Part shown: positions 1 through 10,048 of the stretch, in pieces
How positions within the stretch are numbered: the first letter of the stretch is position 1
How the letters are laid out: each line of letters begins with the position of its first letter
Origin: Adenophora triphylla var. japonica
Lineage: Eukaryota; Streptophyta; Magnoliopsida; Asterales; Campanulaceae
DNA: 64,000 bases
Assembly (NCBI GenBank): GCA_022495995.1
Contig: JAFEMH010001232.1
Span: 124,001-188,000 of the forward strand
Direction: 5' to 3'
The notes under the pieces: generated by a model
Database searches by the model: none
What the model was told of the DNA's origin: nothing
What the model saw: the letters and a program-made list of their open reading frames with translations, nothing else
Made by a program: the position numbers and the translations under genes

Positions 1-837
1 GGGTCTAAAACAGTCAATCTCCTCACACGATCCGGTCGACTGATCATCAACAAAGATCCAAGGGACAAAAATCCCCCTAAACAAGCAAAATCTCCATTAT
101 CAAGCGAACCAGACGATCCTCTCTTAGCCTAGCTAAAGAAGACACAAGCAAACATCTCAGTTTGGGATCTTATAGGAGCATCCCACAAGCATCGTGAAAT
201 GTTAAAAAAGGCCTTGGTTCAAATGACCATTTCCTCAGAAGCAACACCCGAAGAGCTTACTCAAATGATCGGCCAAGTACAATTTGGCAACGTCATCACT
301 TTCACCGTCTTGGACCTCCCATCATATGGGAACAACCATCATGAGGCCCTATACATAACTGCTAAGGTGAATGGATACCAAATGCCACACATTTTGGTCG
401 ACAATGGTTCTGAAATCAATGTCCTTCCAAAGAAAGCCTTATCATCATTAAGCCTCACCCACAAAGACCTTAAGCCATCAGGGCACACTGTACGAGGCTA
501 CGATTGTACTGCTAGAACCGCTTTAGGATCAGTCGTGATACCTATAGAAATGGGGCAAGTCACAATGAGCATCGAATTTCAAGTCATCGACATCCCGACA
601 TCCTTCAACTTGCTGCTTGGTCGCCCTTGGCTACATGACTTAGGGGGTGTACCCTCCTCCCTGCACCAGTGCATCAAGTTCAGACACAACGATACAATAG
701 TCACCATACACGGAGAAATGGTTACTGCTAGCCCTATCCTCGAGGTACAACACAACACTTTTGACCACTTGTTTAGTGGCTTTGAAATCGAGAAAGAAAG
801 CACCGTGAATGTCATAGAAAACTTGCAACGAAAATAA
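1..837 (+). pseudogene. Tat-type gypsy copy C: end of gag region and aspartic protease
   Basis: One reading frame is open from base 1 to the stop at 835-837 except for a TAG at 130-132 that looks like CAG to TAG. The protease active site is seen as VDNGSEINVLP, using DNGS rather than the retroviral DTGS, as is common in plant Tat-lineage gypsy elements. A downstream LLLGRPWL block is the usual second protease motif. The part before about position 190 has no clear domain and is probably the gag-protease linker. It would process the gag-pol polyprotein in virus-like particles. The element's 5' end lies outside the window, so LTR and most of gag are missing. Confidence 0.8.
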
Positions 838-1619
838 CTACTCTAAAGCACTTCGGTTTTCCGGAAACCTTCCTATTTGGAGAATGATGCAAGCAAAAGG
901 GTACTTTCCTGGTTTGGGACTTGGGAAACACTTGCAAGGGACAACGGAACCACCACCGGTTCCCCCACCACACACGAAGCATGGCTTAGGATACATCATT
1001 TCCATCCGCGATGGAGATGACGAAGAAGAGCGGGACTTCACTCAAGTCAAGTGGGAAGGAACCACGTACAAAGGCCACAATGATCCAAAGGTCAAAGCGC
1101 AACCTCGAGCCATATCGAAAGACACTCAATGGCTACTTCGTCCTGGAAGGGGAAAGTATCCCATACTTTATCTTTTCAGAACCATGGACTGACGATAAAG
1201 GAAAATGCCAACCGGGCTTTGAAATCTTCAGCGACTGCGATGCTTCACCAGGCGAAACAGAACCTATCCCACTAATCCCTAAAGATTTGTGGGGCACGAA
1301 GGCAGAAATGACCAGCAAATGGGACTTTGCATTGGGAGAAGATATGCTGCGATAGTTTGAAGACTGCCGGTTAGAAGACAGTCAGATCCATGCAATCTCC
1401 AAGGGGGACGCCCCAACTACTGATTACACAAAACTGATACAGAAATGTGATGAGCCAATTCTAAACTGGCATGCCACCGGAGGACCAGTTGTTAACGAGG
1501 ACTTCATGATCAAAGAGCTTGGTTGTACTCCCCATCCCCACAGGAAGATAGGCCACCGTAACTTTCACTTTAGAATCAGGCTCCACCTCTGATGAACTCA
1601 CTCAGAGGAAATCGAGGCG
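838..1619 (+). pseudogene. Copy C: G-patch-like linker between protease and RT, frameshifted
   Basis: This stretch links protease to reverse transcriptase. Around 884-1010 it reads YFPGLGLGKHLQG followed by HTKHGLGY, the glycine-rich G-patch-like signature found at this place in many Tat elements. The reading frame changes near 880 and again before 1011, and stops at 1193 and 1353 interrupt it, so it is broken. A role in binding nucleic acid is inferred from G-patch proteins generally. Nothing else is recognisable. Confidence 0.6.
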
Positions 1620-2512
1620 GTGGCCGAACATGTATTCCCTTACTTCCTTAATGAAAACTTTGATCTTTTCGAGTACCCTGAGATTGCTAACATCGTGAAT
1701 GATGAATTAACTAATAATAATCAATGTAACGAACAGGTTAATAATGAATCATACGAAGAGATAGACCAAGAAAATGAACAAATTTTAAAAGAATTAGCAA
1801 AGCAAGTAGGTCGTTGTGGAAAGAATGGCCCCGTTAACAATGAGAAAATGCAAACGGTTAATCTCGGGACAACGGAAGACCCCAGAGAAACAATAATCGG
1901 CGGCTTCTTCAAGGGGGAAGACAGAGAAACCTTGACGCAGCTCCTCAGAGAATATGTCGACGTTTTTGCTTGGTCCTACAAAGATACGCCTGGGTTAAAT
2001 CAGTCGATTGTAGAACACAAAATACCGTTGCTACCCAACGCCAAGCCAGTCAAACAGAAACTGCGCAAAATCAAGCCCGAATGGTCAATGCAAGTGAAAG
2101 AAGAGATCATGAAACTCTTGAACGTAGGGTTTATCAAAGTGATCGAGTATCCGGAATGGCTAGCAAATATGGTACAAGTAGCCAAGTCGAACGGGAAAAT
2201 ACGAGTCTGTGTAGATTTCAGAGACTTGAACAAGGCATCCCCTAAAGATGACTTTCCACTACCAAACATAAACATGTTGGTCGACGCCACAGCAGCATAT
2301 GAAGTCCGCTCATTCGTCGATGGCTTCGCAGGGTATAACCAAATCCTCATGGCAGAGGAGGATCAGCACAAAATGGCATTCACCACACCTTGGGGGACGT
2401 TCTGTAATACGGTCATGCCGTTTGGTCTCAAGAACGCTGGGGCTACTTACCAAAGGGCAGTCACCGAACGTGGCATAGAAGTAGACCCCGCAAGATAAAG
2501 GCCATCATAGAC
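1620..2512 (+). pseudogene. Copy C: reverse transcriptase with the YMDD core deleted
   Basis: The fingers and palm of a Ty3/gypsy RT are clear: VCVDFRDLNKASPKDDFPLP, then MPFGLKNAGATYQRAV. Compared with the near-identical copy at 11917-12512, a 201-bp in-frame block is missing after position 2463. It holds the catalytic YMDD, the IHSK motif and the following helix. GTCAC stands at both ends of the block in copy B and once here, which points to deletion between short direct repeats. A further 1-bp loss near 2490 (CCCGCAAG versus CCCGCCAAG) shifts frame. The enzyme cannot be active. Confidence 0.9.
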
Positions 2513-3280
2513 ATGCCTCCACCCAGAACACAGAAAGAAGTAAAGGGATTCATGGGCAGACTCCAATACATCAGTCGATTCATCAATCAAATGACTACAA
2601 TGTGCGATCCTATCTTCAAGCTACTTAAGAAAAATGCACCTCAAGAATGGACCGAGGAATGTCAAGAAGCATTCGAGGAAGTTAAGCACTACTTAACTTC
2701 CCCTCCCATCCTGGTTCCACCGCACAAGGAAAAGCCCTTAAAGCTATACCTCACGGTTACTGACAACGCGCTAGGGGCTATGCTCGCTCAAGAACAATCT
2801 GCTTCACACATAGAGAATGCCATCTACATTGTCAGCCGCAGATTCCAAGGCAGCGAAATCAACTACTCTCCACTTGACAAATCTTGCGCTGCTCTTGTCT
2901 GGGTATCACAAAGGCTAAAGCACTATATGGAAGCCTTCCCGATTCGTCTCATCGTAAGAATGGATCCTTTGAAGTACATCATAGACAAATCAAATTTGTC
3001 TTCGAGACTGGCTAAATGGTATTTCATGCTCGCGGGATATGATATCACTTACGTCACTCAGAAATCCGTCAGGGGTAGTGTATTCGCAGATCAGTTGGCC
3101 GAATTTCCTTGCGACGAAGTGAAGGGGGAAGACCCGCGATTCCCTGATGAAGACATCATGAGCATAGAAGATGAAACGTGATTCCCTGATGAAGACATCA
3201 TGAGCATAGAAGACGAAACGCGATTCCCTGATGAAGACATCATGTGCATAGAAGACGAAAATAAGTGGCAATTATTTTTT
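2513..3280 (+). pseudogene. Copy C: RT thumb/connection and first RNase H
   Basis: The frame reads PPRTQKEVKGFMGRLQYISRFI, the usual gypsy RT thumb start, then an RNase H-like block (LKLYLTVTDNALGAMLAQ) and LKHYMEAFPIRLI. It matches copy B at 12495-13170 closely. Two oddities stand out. A 42-bp coding unit is tandemly triplicated at 3138-3263, adding two 14-residue repeats, whereas copy B has one unit. One extra T in a run at about 3275-3281 then creates a TGA in the next domain. Confidence 0.85.
3138..3263 (+). repeat. 42-bp coding minisatellite, three copies
   Basis: Three head-to-tail units start at 3138, 3180 and 3222 with the sequence GATTCCCTGATGAAGACATC at the start of each. The period of 42 is a multiple of three, so the frame stays open. 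The same site in copy B (about 13120-13161) has a single unit, so this is an expansion private to copy C. Confidence 0.95.
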
Positions 3281-4110
3281 TGATGGCGCAGCCAACAAGA
3301 AAGGGTCGGCATCGGAATGTTGTTAGTAGATCCCGACGACATCTACACTCCACTAGCAATACGTCTTGACTTTGACGCCACCAATAACACCGCAGAATAT
3401 GAAGCTTGCATAGCGGGGCTCGAGGCAGCCCTAGAGCGCAATGGGATTGAACTTGAGGTATTTGGGGACTCCCAGTTGATCATCAATCAGACACTGAAGA
3501 AGTGGAGGATCCAAGATCTAACCCTTCAAAGATACAATGCCCACCTCCAAGAGTTGGTGCAACAATTTCAGGATATCTCCTTCCACTATCTTCCTAGAGA
3601 CAAAAACCGATTTGCTGATGCATTGGATACACTTGCCTCCCTGGTTGAAATCCCTGCAGGCAAAGCAGTCAAACCCTTCAAAATAACCCGATGCGCAACT
3701 TCTACCTACTACGCCGTTATAGATCTCCATGACTGCAAAGACAAATGCTCATCCGAATGTGCCACCATTGAGGACACCGAAAAGAAACCGTGGTACCATG
3801 ACATTTGGCATTTCATCCTAGATGGAGCCATCCCGCTTGAGACCGACCAGAAGACTCAGATCGCCCTTAAAAGGCTGGCAGCTAACTATGTCATCATTGC
3901 TGGCCGTCTATTCAAAAAATACTCCCAAGGAAACCTCCTTTGTGCCACCGAAGAAGAGGCCCAAGAAATAATGGACCATGTTCATCAAGGTATATGTGGA
4001 ACTCACATGAGCGGAAACATGCTCGCCAAAAAGATCATCAGACAAGGGTACTTTTGACTAACCATGAAAGCCGATTGTACCAGAATGGTCAAGAAATGCC
4101 ATAAGTGGTA
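3281..4110 (+). pseudogene. Copy C: second (archaeal-type) RNase H and truncated integrase start
   Basis: After the frameshift the frame reads FFDGAAN, MLLVDPDD, NNTAEYEACIAGLEAALERN, VFGDSQLI and LPRDKNRFADAL. These hold the D, E, D and D positions of the additional archaeal-type RNase H known from Tat-lineage plant elements. A missing base just after the extra T restores the frame, so the two indels compensate apart from a TGA between them. The region continues to an HQGICGTHMSGNMLAKKI block, the integrase N-terminal zinc-binding start, then stops abruptly at KCHKW where the 51-bp repeats of copy A begin. The integrase core is absent. Confidence 0.85.
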
Positions 4111-4386
4111 GATAGAGGTAGCTAAAGTTTGGGAAACTTGAGCGTACTTCACCATCTGTGAGATAGAGGTAGCTAAAGTTTGAAGAACTTGAGCGTACTT
4201 CACCATCTGTGAGATAGAGGTAGCTAAAGTTTGGGAAACTTGAGCCTACTTCACCATCTGTGAGATAGAGGTAGCTAAAGTTGGAAAACTTGAGCGTACT
4301 TCACTATCTGTGAGATAGAGGTAGCTAAAGTTTGAAGAACTTGAGCGTACTTCACCATCTGTGAGATAGAGGTAGCTAAAGTTTGA
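4111..4386 (-). repeat. 51-bp tandem array in the 3' region of copy A
   Basis: Units start at 4111, 4162, 4213, 4264, 4314 and 4365 with GATAGAGGTAGCTAAAGTT. Five are full and one is partial, and one unit is 1 bp short. By analogy with B (41-bp array) and X (31-bp array) this is the hypervariable 3' untranslated array of the minus-strand element A. Tandem arrays in 3' UTRs of plant LTR elements are a known source of satellites. The array abuts broken integrase of copy C at 4110, so this is a rearrangement joint. Confidence 0.85.
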
Positions 4387-4574
4387 GTTTTGATAATTCG
4401 GAGGCTGTCACCTAGCGTTTATCCCGTTATAAAGGAAGCAACGGAGGCGACTCGAGAGGAAAGTTTATTCTTCTTGGAGATAATGGATGTCCTTTGGAAA
4501 CAACGTTATTCTGGTTAAGAAATAACGGGAGTTATATGCCTAAGTGGAAAGTCCAGGGGCAAAGATGTAATTTC

Positions 4575-4663
4575 TGCTCAGAGCAAATGAGGCCGCCCGG
4601 CATGAGATGAGGGCAAAAGAGGCCGTCCGGCTAGAAATTTAATTTCACCAGATTATTTAAACT
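4575..4663 (+). promoter_or_regulatory. Copy A: palindromic-word leader upstream of the PMD gene
   Basis: Two copies of a GC-rich near-palindrome lie at 4589-4602 (GAGGCCGCCCGGCA) and 4619-4632 (GAGGCCGTCCGGCT). A TATA-like GATTATTTAAAC follows at about 4650, and the ATG is at 4774. A closely similar block, again with two words, lies at 7705-7790 upstream of the other antisense gene of the element. A promoter role is inferred from position only. Confidence 0.5.
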
Positions 4664-4773
4664 GAATTTGAATGGGCAAACAGCATTGCTGTTTTGCTTG
4701 TGCCGAGGAAGAGGGAGAGAGAAGAGAGAGAATTTTCAAAAACTTTTCAATTCTCTTGCTTTCTTGGCTTAGG

Positions 4774-7377
4774 ATGGATCCGGAAGGGAACATAGTACCT
4801 AGGCAAGCTCGAAGAAACATATCGGAAGCCGCTAGGAGGAGGAGGAGGGAGCTCGTTCGAACGGAGAGGAAGTATGACTTCAACACGCCTCCATCTGAGC
4901 TTTATCCCGGTAGGGGAGAACACAAATCTACAAAACCTCAATCTGTTGGGGTAAGCATTCTTGATTTGCTTGATTTCGTGATTTTGATTGAATTTTGATT
5001 GATTTAGGGCTTGACCCGATTTTTAGGAATTTTTTTTGAATTTTCTTATGAATCTTGTTGATGATTTTGGAATTTTGATGATTGACCTATGAGGCTAAGG
5101 AGATAAATGAACATGCATGTGTGATTTATTTGAAAAATAATGAGAATGACCCATTTTTTTGAATATAAATTAAGAAAAATAATGCCTAAAATGTGACGGA
5201 GTTTTTGCATGTGCTAGAACTAGGTCAATCCTTGATCATGGATGAGAAAATGGGATTTTGGACGATGAAAAGGATTCATGCATGCCATTTTTTGAAAAAT
5301 TAATGCTTATGTGCAAAGAATTTTGTAAAAATCAGAATTTCGTGCTTAGGAGAGCAATGTGCTTGACACGACGTGTTTCAAATGATGAAAGACACGTTTT
5401 CTAGGCAAAAGATGCTAGAAATCTTTTATGAATGCTTTTCTTTGAAAATATGTGCACTTTTGAATATATGCATGCTTTTGAGATGAGATGAAGGACTGAC
5501 ACGTTTTTTATTGTGTTTTCCTATAGGAGAACAAGTCGAGGGGACCTTCTGAGGTAGCTGTGAAGCTATGGGATAGAATGCCTAACTTTGAGAAAGATGG
5601 GGTGAACCCCAAGCAGTTGGTAATGGCTACCGGCCTTGACCTGTTTATTGACGCTATTGGGAGAGGTATCCATGTGACCTCTAAGAGAAAGGGGCTAGTC
5701 CAGGCCCTCTTAGAGTTCTGGTGGGACACCACCCACAGCTTTATCTCAGTTAGGGGGAGATTACGGTGACGCCAGCCGACTTCACTGCTATCACTGGCTT
5801 GCAGTTCACTAGGAGGCCTGTAACTTGGAGAGACCACATTACTGCAGAGGAGTTCAGGGCTCTGGTTGGGTTTGACCTCCGTCCTAAGGGACTCGGGATG
5901 GAGATGAGGTATGTGGAGGTGGCGGTCCAAGAATGCATGCAGGGGTTTGCTGCCAACGAGGTGACTGCCCACCAGCTCGCGAGAGCTTTCTTGTGGTTGA
6001 TGCTGTCGATTACTATCTTTGTGAACTCTGGGACGCTGGCTATGGTTTGTCTGCTTGACTCTTTGGAGAATCTGGATGAGGTTGGGGCGGTCTCTTGGGG
6101 TGAGGCCAAATTGGCGGAGCTTTATTTCTCTCTGGATATGTACAGCCGGAACAAGGCTGCTTCTATGGACTGCTTCTCTTTTACTCTTGAGGTAGTCTCG
6201 CCTTCTTTTCTCTCTTTTATCTTTCTGTCTTGCGACTTTATGAGAGAAATGACCCTTTTGTTTTGAACATGCAGGTTTGGTTTTGTGAGGTGATTGGGTT
6301 CTTTCCCTGGAACCAGCATAGTGATCCGGAGATCTTCCCGGCCATGATTCGTTGGAGGGGAGATGCGAGAGACAAGTTTACCGGGAAGGCCCGGATCACT
6401 TTTGACTACAAGATGGTGAGACCGATCATCAGCAGGGATGGACATGAGGGAGTGGACTTCTACCCTTGGGGGAGGTACCTGGAGGTTTTGCTAGGGGATG
6501 CCGTGGAGGCAACTAGGCAGAGGAGGTGGTTGACAGGCCTGACATGTGATGTTATTTACTTGGGGGACCGCTTCTTTAGGTAGCATGGCTATGTCCCTCC
6601 TTTGGACGCCATCACACCTCACGATCCTCCACCGTGTATGCTACAGCCCAGGGACTGGTCAGAGGATGAGATTGCGAGGTATCAGGTTGGCGTGGCGGCC
6701 GAGGAGTATTTTGACTTTGCTACCCCGTATGCCACCTTCGTGGAGCAGCGGTTGAGGACGCCGCAGAAGCTAGTGAAGCTGGCCGTCACTCAGGGTTACG
6801 GGGAAGCTGAGCCTACTGACCCGCCTATGCCTCCTGCTCATCTCTCCTACGTGGTGAACGGGGTACTGAGGAGGTTCAAGATACCTGTTCCTGACACGAG
6901 GGAGCCCCATTATACTTTGCCGCCTGACAGCACTGTAAGTACCTTTAGGGTCTTTTCCCTTTTTGGATTTCTTTGCTTTCTGCAATTCTGAGATTTTCCT
7001 GAGATTTTCTGAGTTTTTCTTCTCTTTTCTCTCAGGTTCCTGCTCGCTCATATGACTTGGTACGGCAGAACAGGGGCTAGAAGGATGTGTGCTGGTCCCT
7101 TCTAAGGAAGTTGGCTTGTGCTTCCCGGGCTGGGGCAAATGTGTAGGAGCCCGTGCGCAAAAGAAGGCACGTTGGGAGCACAACATCTGCCTCATCGGCC
7201 TCAGAGTATTCTACCAGCACCATGCCTCGGGGACAAGGACCCAACACCAGCATCCTGGAGCAGCTAGCAGAGTATGAGCATGCGAATGTCAACCTATCGG
7301 ATGTGAGTGACGCCGAGGACTTGATGAAGGATCCTAGCTTCTACGAGATAAGCAGCGACGAGGAGTCGGAGGCTTAG
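4774..7377 (+). pseudogene. Copy A antisense gene 1: plant-mobile-domain-like protein, four exons
   Basis: The gene lies on the strand opposite to pol of element A. Exons are 4774-4950, 5527-6191, 6275-6934 and 7036-7377, with GT/AG introns of 576, 83 and 101 bp, all in phase 0. Exon 1 begins MDPEGN and is rich in Arg. Exons 2-3 show the plant mobile domain pattern (TPADFTAITGLQF, SWGEAKLAELYFSL, CEVIGFFPW). The C-terminus is acidic (EISSDEESEA). Copy B at 16584-18837 has the same exon plan. Lesions: a frameshift near 5755, and TAG stops at 6581, 7078 and 7144, each explicable by C-to-T or G-to-A change. PMD proteins MAIN and MAIL1 of Arabidopsis act in gene and transposon silencing; what this TE version does is unknown. 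Confidence 0.65.
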
Positions 7378-7704
7378 GATTCCTTAGGATTGATCTAGGA
7401 GCAAGAAAACAGACAATGAACACTTTTTTATGCACAATTTATCTATTTTTCATTTTATTTGGGCGCCGATGGGGCGAAAACAATGTATTACTCTTTTATT
7501 TGCTTTTCTAATTTATGCTTTATGAATTTGCATATTACTTGAGCCTCGAGGCAGTTTTTTGGCTTGGAAATGGGGCTGAAACTTGGCCAAAATGGTTTGT
7601 GATGGCATATAATTGCATGGATGGTATTTGGATATGTTTTTGTACAGGTTTCATTGAGAAAGTGGGGTGAGAACTCCACTTGGGCAGTAGCTAGAGCTGC
7701 TGCA
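7378..7704. other. Spacer between the two antisense genes of copy A
   Basis: No coding signature is visible. The 3' side of the PMD gene gives way to T-rich sequence. A polyadenylation-like AATGTATTAC lies near 7479, but no AATAAA is placed convincingly. Confidence 0.4.
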
Positions 7705-7812
7705 GATTTTTTTTCTGCAGCAGGCAAAAGAGGCCGTCCGACCAGGTACTGGGGCTAAAGAAGCCGTGCGGCTGGAAGTTCTGTCTGGACTGGTTTTTTT
7801 CCAAATAAAATC
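7705..7812 (+). promoter_or_regulatory. Copy A: palindromic-word leader upstream of the DUF7745-like gene
   Basis: CTGCTGCAG and CTGCAGCAG flank a T-run at 7697-7722. Two GC-rich words follow at 7730-7743 (GAGGCCGTCCGACC) and 7760-7775 (GAAGCCGTGCGGCTGG), then a TATA-like AAATAAAA at about 7803. The ATG is at 7910. The block resembles the one at 4575-4663, so the element carries the same promoter-type sequence twice. Confidence 0.5.
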
Positions 7813-7909
7813 AAGGCTTGGCCTTTTCATTTCATTTTAATCCTAGACTTGTCCCAACTAATCCCAGAGCATATTTTTGGCCAAAAGTCATCAACTTTGA
7901 TCACTGTCA

Positions 7910-9377
7910 ATGGAGAAACCAATCAGCTTGCAAAAGGGGAAAAGAGACCGTTTTCTGTCCGATCTTCAATCTTGGATGAGGCATAACTTTCAATCCAACA
8001 AGAGGCTGTTCGATAACACCTTCAAGGTCAAATATTTATGGCATTGGAAGGATCTCCCGCCTGATTGGGACCTTTTGAGAGTCGCGACGAGGTTTTGGGA
8101 CGTCCGGAGACATGTTTACTGCTTTTTTTACAATGAGCTCTTCCCAACCTATGAAGACTTCCGAGCATTAATTGGGGGTCCGGAAATTGAGGCCGTGTCG
8201 ATTCCTCTGATCGAAGACGTGGCGGTGGTAGTAAAGTTGGCATCTTTTCTGCAAATCTCTCTGGGAGAGGCTGAGGGGATGATGGTAGCCCCTGACAGGA
8301 TTGACCTTTCTGATATCCCGGGCAGGTTTGAGTCTCTGGATACGGCTACGACCATTGTGGCTATGGATGCCTTTATCCTTTGCGTGTTCTCATCTTTATT
8401 CACCGCTGAGTCTGTGGGGATTTGCCATGGTTGTCTTTTGGACATGGTCAGGGATTGTAGGGCTGGGAAGGATATTATCCCACTGGTTTAGGGGAGACCA
8501 TTTCATGAGGTCTGGGAGTCCGGCAGTGCTGACTTTATGGCTGCAGGAGAGGCTTGGGGCTTTGCCGGGGGCTTCGCCTACTCAGTGCCCTTGGGTTATT
8601 TCTCAGAGGGGTGCACCTAGGCAACAGGACCAGGGTAGCTGGGAGCTAATGATGGCTAGGTTATCCACGTCAGATATTCGCTGGTGGGTGCCTCATTGGA
8701 GGTTGCAGACCCGGAGGACATTTCAGGAGTCCTATGTAGTGAGGGTTCCAGGGCTTTCTTGGTCATCCTTCTACATACCCTGCTTGGTATCCAGGCAATT
8801 CGGGGCATTACAGGAGCCGTTGGGCGATTGGGAGGACATCCGTACCATGGAGGTGGTGCCTTTGGACATGAGGGATCCAGCCAGCTTCTCATTTTTCTCG
8901 AGGGCTTGGGCATATACTGCTTTCCCACCCAGGGCCATTCTCAAGAGTAGGAAGAGTACCATCTTGACCATGCCCTACTTGGACTGGTACGAGAGGGAGA
9001 TGGGAGCGACTCAGGTCGTTTTGGGAGTGAGACGTCAGGCTTTATTGGGGGCTGACTGTGACTCGAGTAGGACTTTGAGGGAGACTGAAGCCAAGGCGAG
9101 TCGCCACAACCAGTCGGGTGACCTTATCAGGGATATGGAGGCTCGGTATGAGAGGCTTACGGAAGTCGCTCCCTTGACTGAGACTCAGAGGGAGGAAGTG
9201 CGGACTCGTGCTCGGGTCGAGAAGGCACTTATTGACACGGGTTTGATGGAGGCTCCAGTAAGGATACCTGAGATTTGGATGAGGGAGACCGACATCATTG
9301 AGAAGAAGAGGAAGAACACTCGACGAGGTCGAGGTAAAGGGAAGAAGACCAAAGAAGACTCAGTGAATGACAACTGA
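7910..9377 (+). pseudogene. Copy A antisense gene 2: DUF7745-like protein
   Basis: A single long exon, split by a frameshift near 8490 (frame 2 to frame 3) at the point where copy B reads IIPLILGETLHG. The N-terminal half has LPPDWDLLRVATRFW and ELFPTYEDF, then a hydrophobic segment AFILCVFSSLF. The C-terminal half has LTLWLQERLG, DIRWWVPHW and SRQFGALQEPLG, the spacing typical of the plant TE-associated domain I know as DUF7745. The last 25 residues are strongly basic (EKKRKNTRRGRGKGKK), a likely nuclear localisation signal. The homologue in copy B is at 14559-16051. Molecular function is unknown. The DUF assignment is from memory of the pattern. Confidence 0.6.
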
Positions 9378-9614
9378 TAGGTCTTTTCTTAGGATTTCCT
9401 TATTGCCATTTGCAAACACAGTAGTTTATTAGGCATTTTATTGTATTTTAGATCTTTGTAGCAGGTTAGCAGAGCAAAGAGTAGACCGTGCTTGAACTCA
9501 TCAAGGAGTTTTTAACTTGTAATTAACAAGAGATATTATCTTAGAAATTATAAGACACATTTCATGGAAACTTTATTGTCTTATTTATTGTTTAGACCGA
9601 ACCATTGCTGGCTG
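9378..9614. other. Non-coding spacer, convergent 3' ends
   Basis: Sequence between the stop of the DUF7745-like gene and the hairpin element. AT-rich. No motif beyond short T-runs is recognised. Confidence 0.4.
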
Positions 9615-9666
9615 CCTACGTTCCCCTTTTACAAGAAAGACTAAGGGGCTCAGGTCTTCGTAGTTC
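9615..9666 (-). ncRNA. Conserved two-stem hairpin, copy A
   Basis: Read in element sense (minus strand): outer stem CTACG/CGTAG, an asymmetric loop with ACCTGAG, inner stem CCCCTT/AAGGGG, about 14-nt apical loop. Four more copies lie in B and X, with different but still complementary inner stems. It sits between the converging pol and antisense genes. Function unknown. Confidence 0.7.
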
Positions 9667-9714
9667 ATTCTGGTGAACTATCGGGATTTTTGTTCTTTTG
9701 GTCTTTTTTTTTTA

Positions 9715-9990
9715 TGTGCAGCCCTGTTTTTTGCCTAGACCGCCCTTTTTGAATTTTCAGCCTAGCTGGGCATTACTCTTTTTTGCACTAAGATTTTTTT
9801 TTTCTATTTTTATTTTTTTTATATGTGAAACCCTATTTTTTGCCTAGACCGCCCTTTTTGGGTTTTTCAGCCTAGCTGGGTATTACTCTTTTTGCACTAA
9901 GATTTTTTTTTTATGTGCAACCCTGTCTTTTGCCTAGACCACCCCTTTTTTTTGGGTTTTTCAAATTTAGGTATTACTCTTTTGCACTAG
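9715..9990 (-). repeat. Copy A: about 110-bp tandem units of T-rich DNA with CTAG hairpins
   Basis: About three units, each with GCCTAGACCGCCCTTTTT, then CAGCCTAGCTGGG, then ATTACTCTTTTTGCACTA and a long T-run. In element sense two of the units can fold with CTAG/CTAG outer pairing, one of them also with CCC/GGG inner pairing. B has related hairpins at 14120-14222. The long T-runs from here to 10050 hold nothing else. Confidence 0.65.
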
Positions 9991-10048
9991 GTATATTTTT
10001 TTCTTTTTTTTTTTTTATTATTTTTTTATTATTTTTTTAATTTTTCTT

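Noticed and set aside
2000..2350. 116-codon minus-strand frame, repeated at 11915-12130
   Set aside because: It is the antisense shadow of conserved RT sequence and occurs only because the RT copies are alike.
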